NCBI RefSeq assembly: GCF_027912495.1
Contig: NZ_CP115463.1
Location: 3,732,501-3,796,500, forward strand
DNA: 64,000 bases
Direction of reading: 5' to 3'
DNA from: Caulobacter sp. NIBR1757
GTDB lineage: Bacteria > Pseudomonadota > Alphaproteobacteria > Caulobacterales > Caulobacteraceae
Shown: in pieces, positions 1 through 9,265 of the stretch
Numbering within the stretch: the first letter of the stretch is position 1
How the letters are laid out: every line of letters begins with the position of its first letter
Notes under the pieces: model-generated
The model's database searches: none
Told to the model about the DNA's origin: nothing
What the model saw: only the letters and a program-made list of their open reading frames with translations
Made by a program: the position numbers and the translations under genes

Positions 1-522
1 GGTGATGAAAACCGGCGGCTGGGTGATCACGTTGATCGCGCCTCCGACGGAGTTGCGACCGAAGAGCGCGCCCTGAGGCCCGCGAAGGACCTCCACATGG
101 GCCGCGTCGAGGTAGTCCATCTTGCCCAGCGAACGGCCCCCGAAGCCGCCGCCGGCCATGTAGAGGCCGTCGCGGTACAGGCCGGTCGCGGCCTCTGAGA
201 AGCCAAGGCGGCCGCTCCCCTGTCCACGGATGGTGATGTCATTGAGATACTCGGGGCCGGAGGCGACCAGCGTCGCGCCCGGCACCTGGCGCAGGTAGTC
301 GTCCAGGTCCTCCAGGACCAAGGCTTCACGATCAGCCGCCGATATGGCGGTGATGGCGGCGGGCACCTCGACAAGGCGCTCCTCCCGCTTGCGGGAGGTA
401 ACGACCACCTCCTGCACTTCCGTGGCGGCCTCGTCGGCCTCCTGAGCCCATACCGCCGAGGGCATGGTGATCAGAACCGCGACCAGCGCGGTTCCAGCCA
501 AAGCCGCCGTTTTCAAAGACAT
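1..522 (-). CDS. TonB-dependent receptor, N-terminal part (runs off left edge)
   Basis: The first 174 codons of an outer-membrane TonB-dependent receptor, cut by the window edge. The start at 522 is followed by a basic and hydrophobic signal peptide ending near residue 26 (AVWAQ). A TonB-box-like stretch follows (EVVVTSRKREE, about residues 38-48), then a plug domain with the usual features: a VPAAITAI start, DITIRGQGSG, and RGPQGALFGRNSVGGAINVIT near the cut edge. Such receptors import bulky substrates (siderophores, sugars, aromatics, sterols) using TonB-ExbBD energy. The barrel lies outside the window, so the substrate cannot be inferred. It lies directly downstream of a GntR regulator gene on the same strand, with an operator-like palindrome in the 73-bp gap, so local control is likely. 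Confidence 0.93.
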   Translation of the reverse strand, partial: MSLKTAALAGTALVAVLITMPSAVWAQEADEAATEVQEVVVTSRKREERLVEVPAAITAISAADREALVLEDLDDYLRQVPGATLVASGPEYLNDITIRGQGSGRLGFSEAATGLYRDGLYMAGGGFGGRSLGKMDYLDAAHVEVLRGPQGALFGRNSVGGAINVITQPPVFIT

Positions 523-575
523 TTCACGCCCCTTCGTTTCTTTCGTTGAAACAGAGGTTCCGGCAGCATCGCGGT

Positions 576-588
576 ATTGTCAAACAAT
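576..588. promoter_or_regulatory. Candidate GntR/FadR-type operator before the TonB receptor
   Basis: ATTGTCAAACAAT is a perfect dyad (ATTGT-CAA-ACAAT). It matches the FadR-subfamily operator pattern TNGTNNNACNA and lies about 55 bp upstream of the receptor start. A near copy precedes the regulator gene itself. Confidence 0.55.
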
Positions 589-595
589 TTGTGGA

Positions 596-1333
596 CTAGC
601 TGGGGCCGGGCCGTGCTTTCCGTGCCTTATTGTCAGGCTTGACGCGCGCCGCGGACGGCGGACTCGCCTCCAGCTGGCGACGGGTGATCATGACGATCAT
701 GCGAGCGCTGGCTTCGGCGATCTCCGGCTCGCGCGCCTTGATCGCCGAGACCATCAGGCGGTGCGCCGACCGGGACTGCTCCTCGACATGAGGCGCGGTC
801 TCCAGCAGCAGCCGCTGCTGCCAGATGGCCAGGTTTCCGACCTGGACCAGCATGCGATAGGCAAGGTCGCTCCCCGACTTGGCGCCCACGTACTGGCCGA
901 TCGCGAAGGATCGCTTGTCCTTCTCGGCCTGAGAAAAGCCGGCCCCGACGGCCTCCTCGAGGTGGGCCATGAGTTCGTCCAGGCGGGCGAACCCGCTTTC
1001 CGGGCACCGCTGCGCCGCCCAGTAGGCGCAACGGCCGTAGGTCTCTTCCAGCAGGCTGAAGATATCGAGCAGCTCGGAACGGCTGACCTCGGCCACCTTC
1101 GCGCCCTTCCAGGGCTCGATCTCGACAAAGCCGGCGTAGGCCACATTGCGCAGCGCCTCGCGAACCGACGCCCTGCTGACGCCATGGCGGGCCGCGATCT
1201 CCTGCTCCCGCAGTCGTGAGCCCGGGGGGTGCATGTTGGCGATGATCTCGCGGATCAGCGTCAGCGAGAGGCGCGCGTCGAGCGGCAGCTCACTCTTTCG
1301 GCCATTTCGCGCACCGGCGACCTCGTCAGCCAT
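596..1333 (-). CDS. GntR-family (FadR/FCD type) transcriptional regulator
   Basis: A 245-aa cytoplasmic one-component regulator. An N-terminal winged helix-turn-helix (about residues 25-85, with LREQEIAARHGVSRASVRE typical of GntR) is followed by an all-helical FCD-type effector domain to about residue 225 and a basic, disordered tail. The start at 1333 is chosen because GGAGGG lies 6 bases upstream; an ATG 16 codons earlier in frame lacks this signal. FadR-type members usually bind small organic acids and repress neighbouring uptake or catabolic genes. Here the next gene on the strand is a TonB receptor, and similar palindromes precede both genes, which suggests autoregulation plus control of the receptor. 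The effector is unknown. Confidence 0.88.
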   Translation of the reverse strand: MADEVAGARNGRKSELPLDARLSLTLIREIIANMHPPGSRLREQEIAARHGVSRASVREALRNVAYAGFVEIEPWKGAKVAEVSRSELLDIFSLLEETYGRCAYWAAQRCPESGFARLDELMAHLEEAVGAGFSQAEKDKRSFAIGQYVGAKSGSDLAYRMLVQVGNLAIWQQRLLLETAPHVEEQSRSAHRLMVSAIKAREPEIAEASARMIVMITRRQLEASPPSAARVKPDNKARKARPGPS

Positions 1334-1370
1334 GATTTTCCCTCCATGACGACCCGCGCCGGATGATCCT

Positions 1371-1381
1371 CTGTCAGACAA
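1371..1381. promoter_or_regulatory. Candidate autoregulatory operator of the GntR gene
   Basis: CTGTCAGACAA contains the dyad TGTC-A-GACA and matches 10 of 11 positions of TNGTNNNACNA. It lies about 40 bp upstream of the regulator start and resembles the site at 576-588. Confidence 0.45.
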
Positions 1382-1578
1382 TTCTCGACATCGCGCAACC
1401 GCCCGTGGCGCCGCGCTCCGCCGCGCTCAGGCTCTCGCCCGTCGGAATCCCCCGCTGATTTGCGCGTCTGGAAAATGTTTGCCTCGGTTGCGATCCGCTT
1501 GCTGGTCGAGACTGCGTTGCTTCTGATCGCCAGGTGGGGACCAGCGCGTTCAGGTAGATCGAAACATGCCTTGTAATT

Positions 1579-1594
1579 CCGTCTGGCGAGACGG
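1579..1594 (+). other. Hairpin in the leader of the first gltX
   Basis: CCGTCT-GGCG-AGACGG is a perfect 6-bp stem with a 4-base loop, ending 30 bases before the gltX start. No T-run follows, so it is not an intrinsic terminator. It could be an mRNA leader structure or chance. The rest of the 1334-1624 gap shows nothing I can name. Confidence 0.3.
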
Positions 1595-1624
1595 TATGGC
1601 CTAGCGCACCATGGAGACCAGTCG

Positions 1625-3127
<1,503 letters not shown>

Positions 3128-3148
3128 GGTCATCCGGCGACGATCCCT

Positions 3149-4282
3149 CTACGCGTTCTCCAGCAGAACAGCGGCCTGTCCGGCCAAATCAAGGAGGGTC
3201 ATCGCGCCCTTGTCCTTCAAAGCCGGCACGATGGTCCATAGAGCCGCTCTTTGACCCTCTGTGAGGATTTGGCCTCGGCCGGCCAGGGTCTCGGCCACGA
3301 GAGCGGCCAGGCGATCATCGTCAGCCTGCCGGAGATAATGGCCGTTGATCAGATTCAGCTTCTCGATGTCCAACTGACCTGGGGCGCGATCAATGTCGGC
3401 GATGTCGAACCATTTGATCGCCTCCGCGTCTGAGAAAATTTCCCCGCCGGCGTGGCTCCAGCCCAGCTGGGTCAAATAGTTCCGCAAGGCTTCCGGCAAG
3501 TAGCCAAGCCGGGCCAGCTCGCCGACTGTCGGGGCCCTGTGGCGCTTGGAGAGCTTGATGCCGTCAGCGTCGTGGATGCCTGGCAGGTGGGCGAACAGCG
3601 GCGCCTCCCACCCGAAGGCCTGATAGATCAAAGACTGGCGGACGGCGTTGCTCAGGTGGTCCTCGCCGCGGATGACATGGGTGATCCCCATGTCGTGATC
3701 ATCAACGACAACAGCCAGATTGTAGGTTGATACACCGTCGGAACGCAGAAGCACCTGGTCTTCCAGGTCCCGATTTTGGAGGCTGACCCGGCCCTGGATA
3801 TGATCCTCGACAACCGTAGTCCCGGTCAGCGGACTTTTGAGGCGGACAACGTAGGGCATGGCTTCTGCCTTGGGCCCCGGAGTCCTGTCGCGCCAAGGTG
3901 AGCGCAGGGCGTGACCGGCCGCGTGGGCATCAAGTCTTGCCGTCGCGGTCTCGTCCGGCGTCATCCAGCACCGATAGGCTCCGCCCGAAGCCAGAAGGTC
4001 CTCCACTGCTTTTCGGTGGCGGTCCGCGCGGGCGGATTGAAAGGTCGGCGACTCGTCAGGCTCGATGCCCAGCCAACTGAGACCCTCAAAAATGGTCCGT
4101 ACACTGGCCGTTTCTGGACCCTCTGGCCCTTTATCCTCGATTCGCAACAAGAACCGGCCGCCGCAATGACGCGCGAACAGATAGTTGAACAGGGCCGTTC
4201 TCGCGGTCACGATATCCATGGAGCCGATCGGCGAGGGTGCGAACCGGGTGACGACACCAAAGGGAACTGGTCGCTGCGACAT
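3149..4282 (-). CDS. Truncated glutamyl-tRNA synthetase paralogue with altered HIGH motif
   Basis: About 377 aa, clearly homologous to the alphaproteobacterial GltX catalytic domain (THVIRGEDHLSNAVRQ, YLPEALRNYLTQLGWSH). The HIGH signature, normally SPTGFLHIGGART, reads SPIGSMDIVTART, so both His and the Gly pair are gone. RIEDTD has become RIEDKG. The KMSKS loop survives as KLSKRHRA near residue 242. The protein stops about 100 residues short of the family length, losing most of the anticodon-binding domain. The start at 4282 is where homology begins; an in-frame ATG at 4387 would add 35 non-homologous residues. The reading frame is open throughout, so it is a decayed gene or a repurposed GluRS-like protein rather than an obvious frameshift wreck. 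It may be read from the upstream sigma-factor operon. Confidence 0.8.
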   Translation of the reverse strand: MSQRPVPFGVVTRFAPSPIGSMDIVTARTALFNYLFARHCGGRFLLRIEDKGPEGPETASVRTIFEGLSWLGIEPDESPTFQSARADRHRKAVEDLLASGGAYRCWMTPDETATARLDAHAAGHALRSPWRDRTPGPKAEAMPYVVRLKSPLTGTTVVEDHIQGRVSLQNRDLEDQVLLRSDGVSTYNLAVVVDDHDMGITHVIRGEDHLSNAVRQSLIYQAFGWEAPLFAHLPGIHDADGIKLSKRHRAPTVGELARLGYLPEALRNYLTQLGWSHAGGEIFSDAEAIKWFDIADIDRAPGQLDIEKLNLINGHYLRQADDDRLAALVAETLAGRGQILTEGQRAALWTIVPALKDKGAMTLLDLAGQAAVLLENA

Positions 4283-4462
4283 GGCGTCGGCTATAGCGCC
4301 AGAGAGGTGTGGATTACCACGCTGCTCTGCCGCATTCGCCAGACGGGGACAGAACCTCGACGGGCCCGCACGAGCATCGTCAAACACAGCGCGGGCTTGC
4401 CGCGAGTCTCAAGTCAAAGACAGGTTTGCGTCGGACCGCCCGCACCGCCACCGACTCGTGGC

Positions 4463-4669
4463 CTAGTTTCCCGTCAACCGACGAAACAGGGCCTCATCGG
4501 CCATCTGGTCGCCGCCGGCCCCCAGCGCCCGCACATGGTCCGCATAGGTGTCCTGCGCCTCGCTTGACGCCTTCAGCAAGTCGAGCGCCGCCTCGCCCAA
4601 GGTCGTCGGCCAGGCGGTGAAATCCGGGCCGTGACGGTCAAGATGCCTTTCGAAGTCCGTGATGGTCAT
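4463..4669 (-). CDS. Small protein (68 aa) coupled to an ECF sigma factor
   Basis: A 68-aa soluble, acidic protein. Its pattern (DFERHLDRHGPDFTAW, then an Ala/Leu-rich helix) resembles short proteins I know beside ECF sigma genes in Caulobacterales. It overlaps the end of the sigma gene by 32 bp, so it is probably translationally coupled. It has no membrane segment and no zinc-binding HxxxCxxC motif, so it is not a classical anti-sigma factor. A sigma-modulating role is inferred only from position. Confidence 0.6.
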   Translation of the reverse strand: MTITDFERHLDRHGPDFTAWPTTLGEAALDLLKASSEAQDTYADHVRALGAGGDQMADEALFRRLTGN

Positions 4670-5282
4670 CGGGCGAGATCTTCTTCTCTCTGCGCACCTG
4701 TTCGCGGAGCGCCTGGCGACCGCGCTTGAGGAAGGCGCGGACCGACGGCTCGGTGGCGTCCATCATGACGCAAATCTGTTCGATCGTCTGGTCCTCGAAA
4801 TAGAACAGTTGCAGCGCCCGCTTCTGGTTGTCGGGCAGGCGGGCGACGGCGGCGCGCAGCCGGGCGGCCAGCTGGTTATCCTCCATGCGCAGATGCTGCT
4901 CGCCGTCGCCGAAGTCGTCCTGCGCGGCGTCCAGCGAGCGGACGAGGACGTCGGGCGCCTCGGGACGGGCCTTCAGGCGGCGACGGTGGTCGATCGCCTT
5001 GTTGACCCCCACCCGGTAGATCCAGGTCGAGAACTTCGCCTCGCCCGGCGTCCAGCCGTCCTGGCGATTCCAGAGGGTGAGGAAGACGTCCTGCACCACA
5101 TCCTCGGCCTCATGCTCGTCGCCAACGATGTTGCGGGCCATGCGGCGCAGCATGCCGGCATGCCTGTCGATCAGGATGCGCAGGGCGAAATGGTTGCCCA
5201 GCCTGAATAACGCATAGAGCCGGTCGTCGGAAAGATCCGACGTCGCATCGACTGTTTCAGCAACCTTGAGGACATACGTCAT
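4638..5282 (-). CDS. ECF RNA polymerase sigma factor
   Basis: A 214-aa sigma-70-family factor containing only regions 2 and 4. Region 2 (about residues 25-95) has the DAEDVVQDVFLTLW-like stretch (here EAEDVVQDVFLTLW) and FSTWIYRVGVNKAIDHRRR. Region 4 (about 145-200) has ALQLFYFEDQTIEQI followed by a helix-turn-helix. The start at 5282 is preferred because an upstream in-frame ATG at 5321 would lie ahead of the transcription start predicted from the sigma-54-like promoter at 5322-5337. It sits after fliS on the same strand, so it may link flagellar assembly to another regulon. The target promoters are unknown. Confidence 0.88.
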   Translation of the reverse strand: MTYVLKVAETVDATSDLSDDRLYALFRLGNHFALRILIDRHAGMLRRMARNIVGDEHEAEDVVQDVFLTLWNRQDGWTPGEAKFSTWIYRVGVNKAIDHRRRLKARPEAPDVLVRSLDAAQDDFGDGEQHLRMEDNQLAARLRAAVARLPDNQKRALQLFYFEDQTIEQICVMMDATEPSVRAFLKRGRQALREQVRREKKISPDDHHGLRKAS

Positions 5283-5321
5283 GAATTGAACCGCGATGAC
5301 AAACCCTGATGGTTCAATCAA

Positions 5322-5337
5322 TGCATTGACCGTGCCA
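5322..5337 (-). promoter_or_regulatory. Sigma-54-type promoter before the ECF sigma gene
   Basis: The minus strand reads TGGCACGGTCAATGCA, against the consensus TGGCACG-N4-TTGCA. The -24 GG and -12 GC are separated by exactly 10 bases, and only one base of the -12 element differs. Transcription would begin near 5311, about 29 bases before the start codon. Sigma-54 drives late flagellar genes in Caulobacter, so this fits the neighbourhood. Confidence 0.6.
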
Positions 5338-5374
5338 TGTTTCTTTAGACGTTACATTTGAAACACCAGTGTAA

Positions 5375-5773
5375 TTACTGATTAACCACGATGTTTTCAG
5401 TTTCCCCCCGAAATGATCTACACAACATTTGAACAGACTCGATCATTTCCTGAAACGCACCGGACACATCCCGCTGGGACAGGATTCGCCCCAGTCGGCG
5501 GGAAAGGCCCCGGTAGTAGGCAAGAAGCGCCTGGCCGGCCGGACCGGCCAGCTTGAAGTCCAGCTTGCAGATCAGGGCGGTCAGCATCCGGCCGCAGGCC
5601 TCGGTGTGGCTGCACATGCGGTCCAGCGCCTTCGCCTCGTAGGCCAGCCGGGCCTGGTGCAGGTCGCCCAGCATGGCCTCGTGGACGCGCAACAGGACCT
5701 GGCGCGGACCGGCGGTCTGCAGGCTGGCGGTGCGATAGGCGCCGAGCGCGCGCCGGTAGGGGTCAGCTGTCAC
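5375..5773 (-). CDS. fliS: Flagellin export chaperone FliS
   Basis: A 132-aa, mostly helical cytoplasmic protein of FliS length. The N-terminus has the usual DPYRRALGAYRTASLQTAGP stretch, where a conserved Tyr contacts flagellin, followed by RQVLLRVHEAMLGDL. FliS binds the C-terminal helix of flagellin and prevents premature polymerisation before type III export. The start overlaps the end of fliD by 11 bp, so the two are coupled. Together with flagellin and fliD upstream it forms a filament-assembly operon. Confidence 0.9.
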   Translation of the reverse strand: MTADPYRRALGAYRTASLQTAGPRQVLLRVHEAMLGDLHQARLAYEAKALDRMCSHTEACGRMLTALICKLDFKLAGPAGQALLAYYRGLSRRLGRILSQRDVSGAFQEMIESVQMLCRSFRGETENIVVNQ

Positions 5774-7457
5774 TGTCTGTGTTCCCGAGGATCGCTTTGA
5801 TCTGTTGCTGGAGGAGCTTGGCGGCTTCCATCTGGGTCTCCATGGCGGCGTATTTGTTGATCAGCACCTGCCGGTAGTTCTCGGCGTCGGATCGGATCTT
5901 CCCGGCCCGGGTCTGCAGATCTTCATCGATCGTCTGCAGCGACTCGACCCGGGTTTGCAGCAGGCCGCCGGCGTCGTCGGTGTAGGCGTCCAGCTGGTTG
6001 ACGAGGAGGTCGGCCAGGCCCTGGGTGATGGTCACGTCGATCGAGCGGCTGGTCGTGCCGCCGAGCGCGAAGGTCAGGCCTTCATAGATGGCGCCCTCGG
6101 CGCCGATGATGCGGCTGCCGGAAATGGTGAACAGGCCGCTCTGGCCACCCACGGTGACGCCGGTGATCGCGCCGTCGTCGCCGACGGTGATATCGAGGGT
6201 GAAGTCGAGCGACTGGCTGGAGGTGTTGGCCAGCAGCTTCAGGGTCGAGTCGGAGGTCTTGACCTGGGTCTCGAAGAGGGCCTGGAAGGCGTCGGCGTCG
6301 GACAGAATGGCGTTGTTGAGCGCCGTCTCGTCGCTGAGCACCAGCTGGTTGGACTCGTTCATGGTGATGCCCAGGTCGAACAGGCTGGCGATATCCCCCT
6401 CGCCTCTTGTCCCGATCAGGGCGCTGAGCGACTGGCTCATGCTGCGCAGGGTGCTGTCGCCGAACAGCACGGCGTCGGCCGAGACGGCGCCGTCGGACTC
6501 CACGGCCTGCTGGGTGGTGATGTAGTCGCGCAGGGCGTTGTAGGCGGTGATGAAGTCGGTGACGGCGGTCTTCACCGAAGCGTAGTCGGGGGTGATGGCC
6601 AGGGTGATGGTCGCGCCCTCGGTGGCCGCTTCCAGCGACAGGCTGACCCCCGGGATGACGTCCGTCAGCTCGTTGGACGAGCGGCTGATCTCGATGCCGT
6701 CGAGGGTGATGATGGCCGGCCGCGCCTGCTGGATCACATCGGCGAAGGCCCCATCGTCGCCGGTCAGGCCGATACCGGCCAGGATATCGTCGCCTTCGGT
6801 GCTGGCGCCGACGATGGCGACGTTGGAGTCGGTGGCGGTCAGAACCAGGCGGTAGGCGGAGTCCGAGACCTTGATCAGGGTGGCGTTGACGCCGGTGTCG
6901 TCGGAGACCGCCGACAAGGCGTCGGCAAGGTCCTCGAGGGTCATGTCCTCGGTGATGGTGATGGAGGCGGCCTCGCCGCCCTCGACGCCAAGGGTGAAGG
7001 TTCCCGACAGGCCCAGCGCCGCGGACGCGTCGGCGGCCGGGGCGGCGACCTTCATGGCCTTGGCCAACTGGGTGACAGTCAGGGCGTATTGGCCGACGCT
7101 GGCCTCGCCATCGACGTCGACGGCGAGATAGTCGGTGGCGGTCGAACCGTCCGAGGCGGTCAGGGAAGCGGCCTTCTCGTCGAAGGCGTTGCCTGAGCCG
7201 AGCGCGCTGTAGGTGGTCGACTTGAGGCTTTCCAGGGCGTCCGAAACGGCGGTCCCAAGCGCCTGCAGCTTCTGGTAGGCGGCGATCTTCGCCTCGTTGA
7301 CCTCGACCTGGGCGTCGATGGTGTCAGCGCGCGCGGTCTTCTGGGCGACGGCGGCCTCGACCAGCGAATCGGTGTCGAGCCCGGAGACGGTCGAGGAGAC
7401 ATAGCTCGACGATCCGGTGGTCACGACGGACGCGCTGCTGGTGCTGGAAACGCTCAT
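5763..7457 (-). CDS. fliD: Flagellar filament cap protein FliD (HAP2)
   Basis: A 564-aa secreted protein that caps the growing filament and folds incoming flagellin. The N-terminal FliD domain has SSYVSSTVSGLDTDSLVEAAV, and the C-terminal coiled coil has GLLQTRVESLQTIDEDLQTRAG, with a final Gln/Lys-rich helix. The middle domains are Ala/Thr/Asp-rich, as usual for exported axial proteins, and there is no Sec signal. The length is slightly above the common 450-550 aa. It lies between flagellin and fliS. Confidence 0.92.
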   Translation of the reverse strand: MSVSSTSSASVVTTGSSSYVSSTVSGLDTDSLVEAAVAQKTARADTIDAQVEVNEAKIAAYQKLQALGTAVSDALESLKSTTYSALGSGNAFDEKAASLTASDGSTATDYLAVDVDGEASVGQYALTVTQLAKAMKVAAPAADASAALGLSGTFTLGVEGGEAASITITEDMTLEDLADALSAVSDDTGVNATLIKVSDSAYRLVLTATDSNVAIVGASTEGDDILAGIGLTGDDGAFADVIQQARPAIITLDGIEISRSSNELTDVIPGVSLSLEAATEGATITLAITPDYASVKTAVTDFITAYNALRDYITTQQAVESDGAVSADAVLFGDSTLRSMSQSLSALIGTRGEGDIASLFDLGITMNESNQLVLSDETALNNAILSDADAFQALFETQVKTSDSTLKLLANTSSQSLDFTLDITVGDDGAITGVTVGGQSGLFTISGSRIIGAEGAIYEGLTFALGGTTSRSIDVTITQGLADLLVNQLDAYTDDAGGLLQTRVESLQTIDEDLQTRAGKIRSDAENYRQVLINKYAAMETQMEAAKLLQQQIKAILGNTDSDS

Positions 7458-7480
7458 GATCGGTGGTCCAAAAAGCTGAT

Positions 7481-7510
7481 GGCGCGCAGGCGCCCCTGCT
7501 CCCGCGCGCC
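7481..7510 (-). terminator. Possible intrinsic terminator or attenuator between flagellin and fliD
   Basis: Read on the minus strand, GGCGCGC and GCGCGCC form a 7-bp stem around a 16-base loop, and TTTTT follows six bases after the stem. It sits 12 bp past the flagellin stop. It could lower fliD transcription relative to flagellin, which is needed in far greater amount. Confidence 0.45.
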
Positions 7511-7521
7511 GACGCCCGCTG

Positions 7522-8346
7522 CTACTGCAGCAGCTTGAGCAGCTGCTGCTGCACCGAGTTGGCCTGGCTCAGGGCCGAGATGGCGGCCTGGGTCATGGTC
7601 GAGGCGTTGGTATAGTTGGTCTGCTCGGAGGCCAGATCGACGTCCATGATCGAGGACTCGGCCTCCTGCAGGCTCTCCAGCGAGCTGTCGACGACGTTGC
7701 CCCGGTACTCGAAGCGCGACATCGAGGCGCCGACATTGGCGCGCATTTCCGAAACCGTGGAGATGGCGGTTTCCAGCGCCGTCATGGCGTCGGCGGCGGT
7801 GGCGGCCGTCGTCACGTCGGAGCCGTCGATGCCGAGGTCGGTGAGGTTGGCGGCGTCGAGGGTGACGGTGATGGTCTCCGTGGCGGTCGCCCCGACCAGG
7901 AAGTCGGCCCCGGCTGCGTAGTCGCTGGCGCCGTCCAGCAGCGTCTTGCCGTTGAAGTTGGTGGTGGTGACGATGCTGTCGATTTCCTCGAGCAGCTGTT
8001 GGTACTCGGCGTCGATGTAGGTGCGGTCGGCGTCTTCCAGCGAGCCCGACTGGGCCTGGGCCGTCAGGGCCTTCATGCGTTCGAGGATGTCGGAGACCTG
8101 GCTGAGGGCGCCGTCGGCGGTGTTCAGCACCGACTGGCCCTGGGTGATGTTGGTGGCGGCCTGGTTCAGCACCGCCACGTCGGCGGCCATGGTCGTACCG
8201 ATGGCCAGGCCCGAGGCGTCGTCCGAGGCCGACTGGATGCGCTGACCGCTGGAGATCTTCGACAGGGACTCGGTCTGGGCCGCCGAGTTGGCGTTCAGGT
8301 AGCGCAGGGCCGTGTTGGCCGCGATGTTGGTCGAGATGACAGGCAT
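7522..8346 (-). CDS. Flagellin
   Basis: A 274-aa filament subunit. The conserved N-terminal D0/D1 helices (MPVISTNIAANTALRYLN, then SLSKISSGQRIQSASDDASG) and the C-terminal helices (ASMSRFEYRGNVVDSSLES and ending SANSVQQQLLKLLQ) are intact. The short variable middle is typical of Caulobacterales flagellins of about 270 aa. It is exported through the flagellar type III apparatus without a signal peptide. The gene heads fliC-fliD-fliS and is divergent from flgD, with a long palindrome in between. Confidence 0.95.
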   Translation of the reverse strand: MPVISTNIAANTALRYLNANSAAQTESLSKISSGQRIQSASDDASGLAIGTTMAADVAVLNQAATNITQGQSVLNTADGALSQVSDILERMKALTAQAQSGSLEDADRTYIDAEYQQLLEEIDSIVTTTNFNGKTLLDGASDYAAGADFLVGATATETITVTLDAANLTDLGIDGSDVTTAATAADAMTALETAISTVSEMRANVGASMSRFEYRGNVVDSSLESLQEAESSIMDVDLASEQTNYTNASTMTQAAISALSQANSVQQQLLKLLQ

Positions 8347-8450
8347 GGAGGGTCCGCTTCTGGCTGTGTGTGACCCCGGCCGGCTGCTCCGCCCGGGGCG
8401 AGCCGGTTTTCTCCGGGCTCAATTGCTGGAACGGGACGGGCCGGCGGAAT

Positions 8451-8494
8451 GGGGCGGAGAAAATTCGGGCGGCCGCCGAAATTTTCGCCGCCCC
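8451..8494. promoter_or_regulatory. 44-bp dyad between divergent flagellar operons
   Basis: The arms GGGGCGG-A-GAAAATT and AATTTTC-G-CCGCCCC flank a GGCGGCCGCC core centred between 8472 and 8473. It is the only extended dyad I see in the 218-bp gap between flagellin and flgD. It could be a binding site for a shared activator, or a hairpin in either leader. No clear sigma-54 element was found in this gap. Confidence 0.5.
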
Positions 8495-8564
8495 ATCGGC
8501 GAGCCTCGCTCCGTTGAACCTCTGAAGCGGCCATGCGGGCCGCGCCCCGAGGGCCTCAACGCCG

Positions 8565-9257
8565 ATGACTTCCGTGACCACAGCGGCCGCCGCCAGCCTC
8601 GCCGCCTCGACCAGCACGACCAGCACGACCAGCAGTTCATCGACGACGGCCGCGGCCGCCTCGCAGCAGATGGACGATTTCCTGCAGATCCTGATGACCC
8701 AGCTGCAGACCCAGAACCCGCTCGATCCGATGGACACGGCCGAGTTCACCAGCCAGCTGGTCAGCTACAGCCAGCTTGAGCAGCAGCTCAACACCAACAC
8801 CACGCTGGAAAACCTGGCGGCCAAGCTCGGCCAGCTGACCTCGATGTCGTCGCTCTCCTACCTGGGGGCCACGACCGAGATCGACAGCGCCACCGCCCCG
8901 GTGCAGGACGGCGAGGTCAGCTGGTCCTACAGCCTGGACGGCGCGGCCGCCTCGACGACGCTGACCGTCACCGACGCCGACGGCGAGGTGGTGTGGAGCG
9001 GGACCGGCGACACCGCCTCGGGCAGCCACAGCCTCGATCTGTCGCTCGACGACCTCTCTGGCGTCTCCGAGGGCGAGGCGCTGACCCTGACGGTCACCGC
9101 CGTCGATGCCAGCGGGACGAGCGTCGCCTCGACCATCACGGCCTTCGCCACCCCGACCTCGGTGAGCTCCAGCAGCGACGGCTCGACCTACACCGCCGGC
9201 GACCTGACCTGGGCCGACGCCGACATCCTGAAAATCCACGACAGCGCCAAGAGCTGA
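8565..9257 (+). CDS. flgD: Flagellar hook assembly scaffold FlgD
   Basis: A 230-aa protein that caps the hook during polymerisation and is later replaced by FlgK. After a Ser/Thr/Ala-rich leader comes the defining motif MDDFLQILMTQLQTQNPLDP with MDTAEFTSQLVSYSQLEQ (about residues 36-75). A tudor/FnIII-like beta domain follows (about 100-200, including WSYSLDGAAASTTLTV). It is the first gene of flgD-flgE-orf-flgK-flgL. Confidence 0.94.
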   Translation: MTSVTTAAAASLAASTSTTSTTSSSSTTAAAASQQMDDFLQILMTQLQTQNPLDPMDTAEFTSQLVSYSQLEQQLNTNTTLENLAAKLGQLTSMSSLSYLGATTEIDSATAPVQDGEVSWSYSLDGAAASTTLTVTDADGEVVWSGTGDTASGSHSLDLSLDDLSGVSEGEALTLTVTAVDASGTSVASTITAFATPTSVSSSSDGSTYTAGDLTWADADILKIHDSAKS

Positions 9258-9265
9258 GCAGACCC

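Noticed and set aside
8347-8380. Weak sigma-54-like element just before flagellin
   Set aside because: Only the GG/GC spacing fits; the flanking bases do not match, and it is too close to the start codon.
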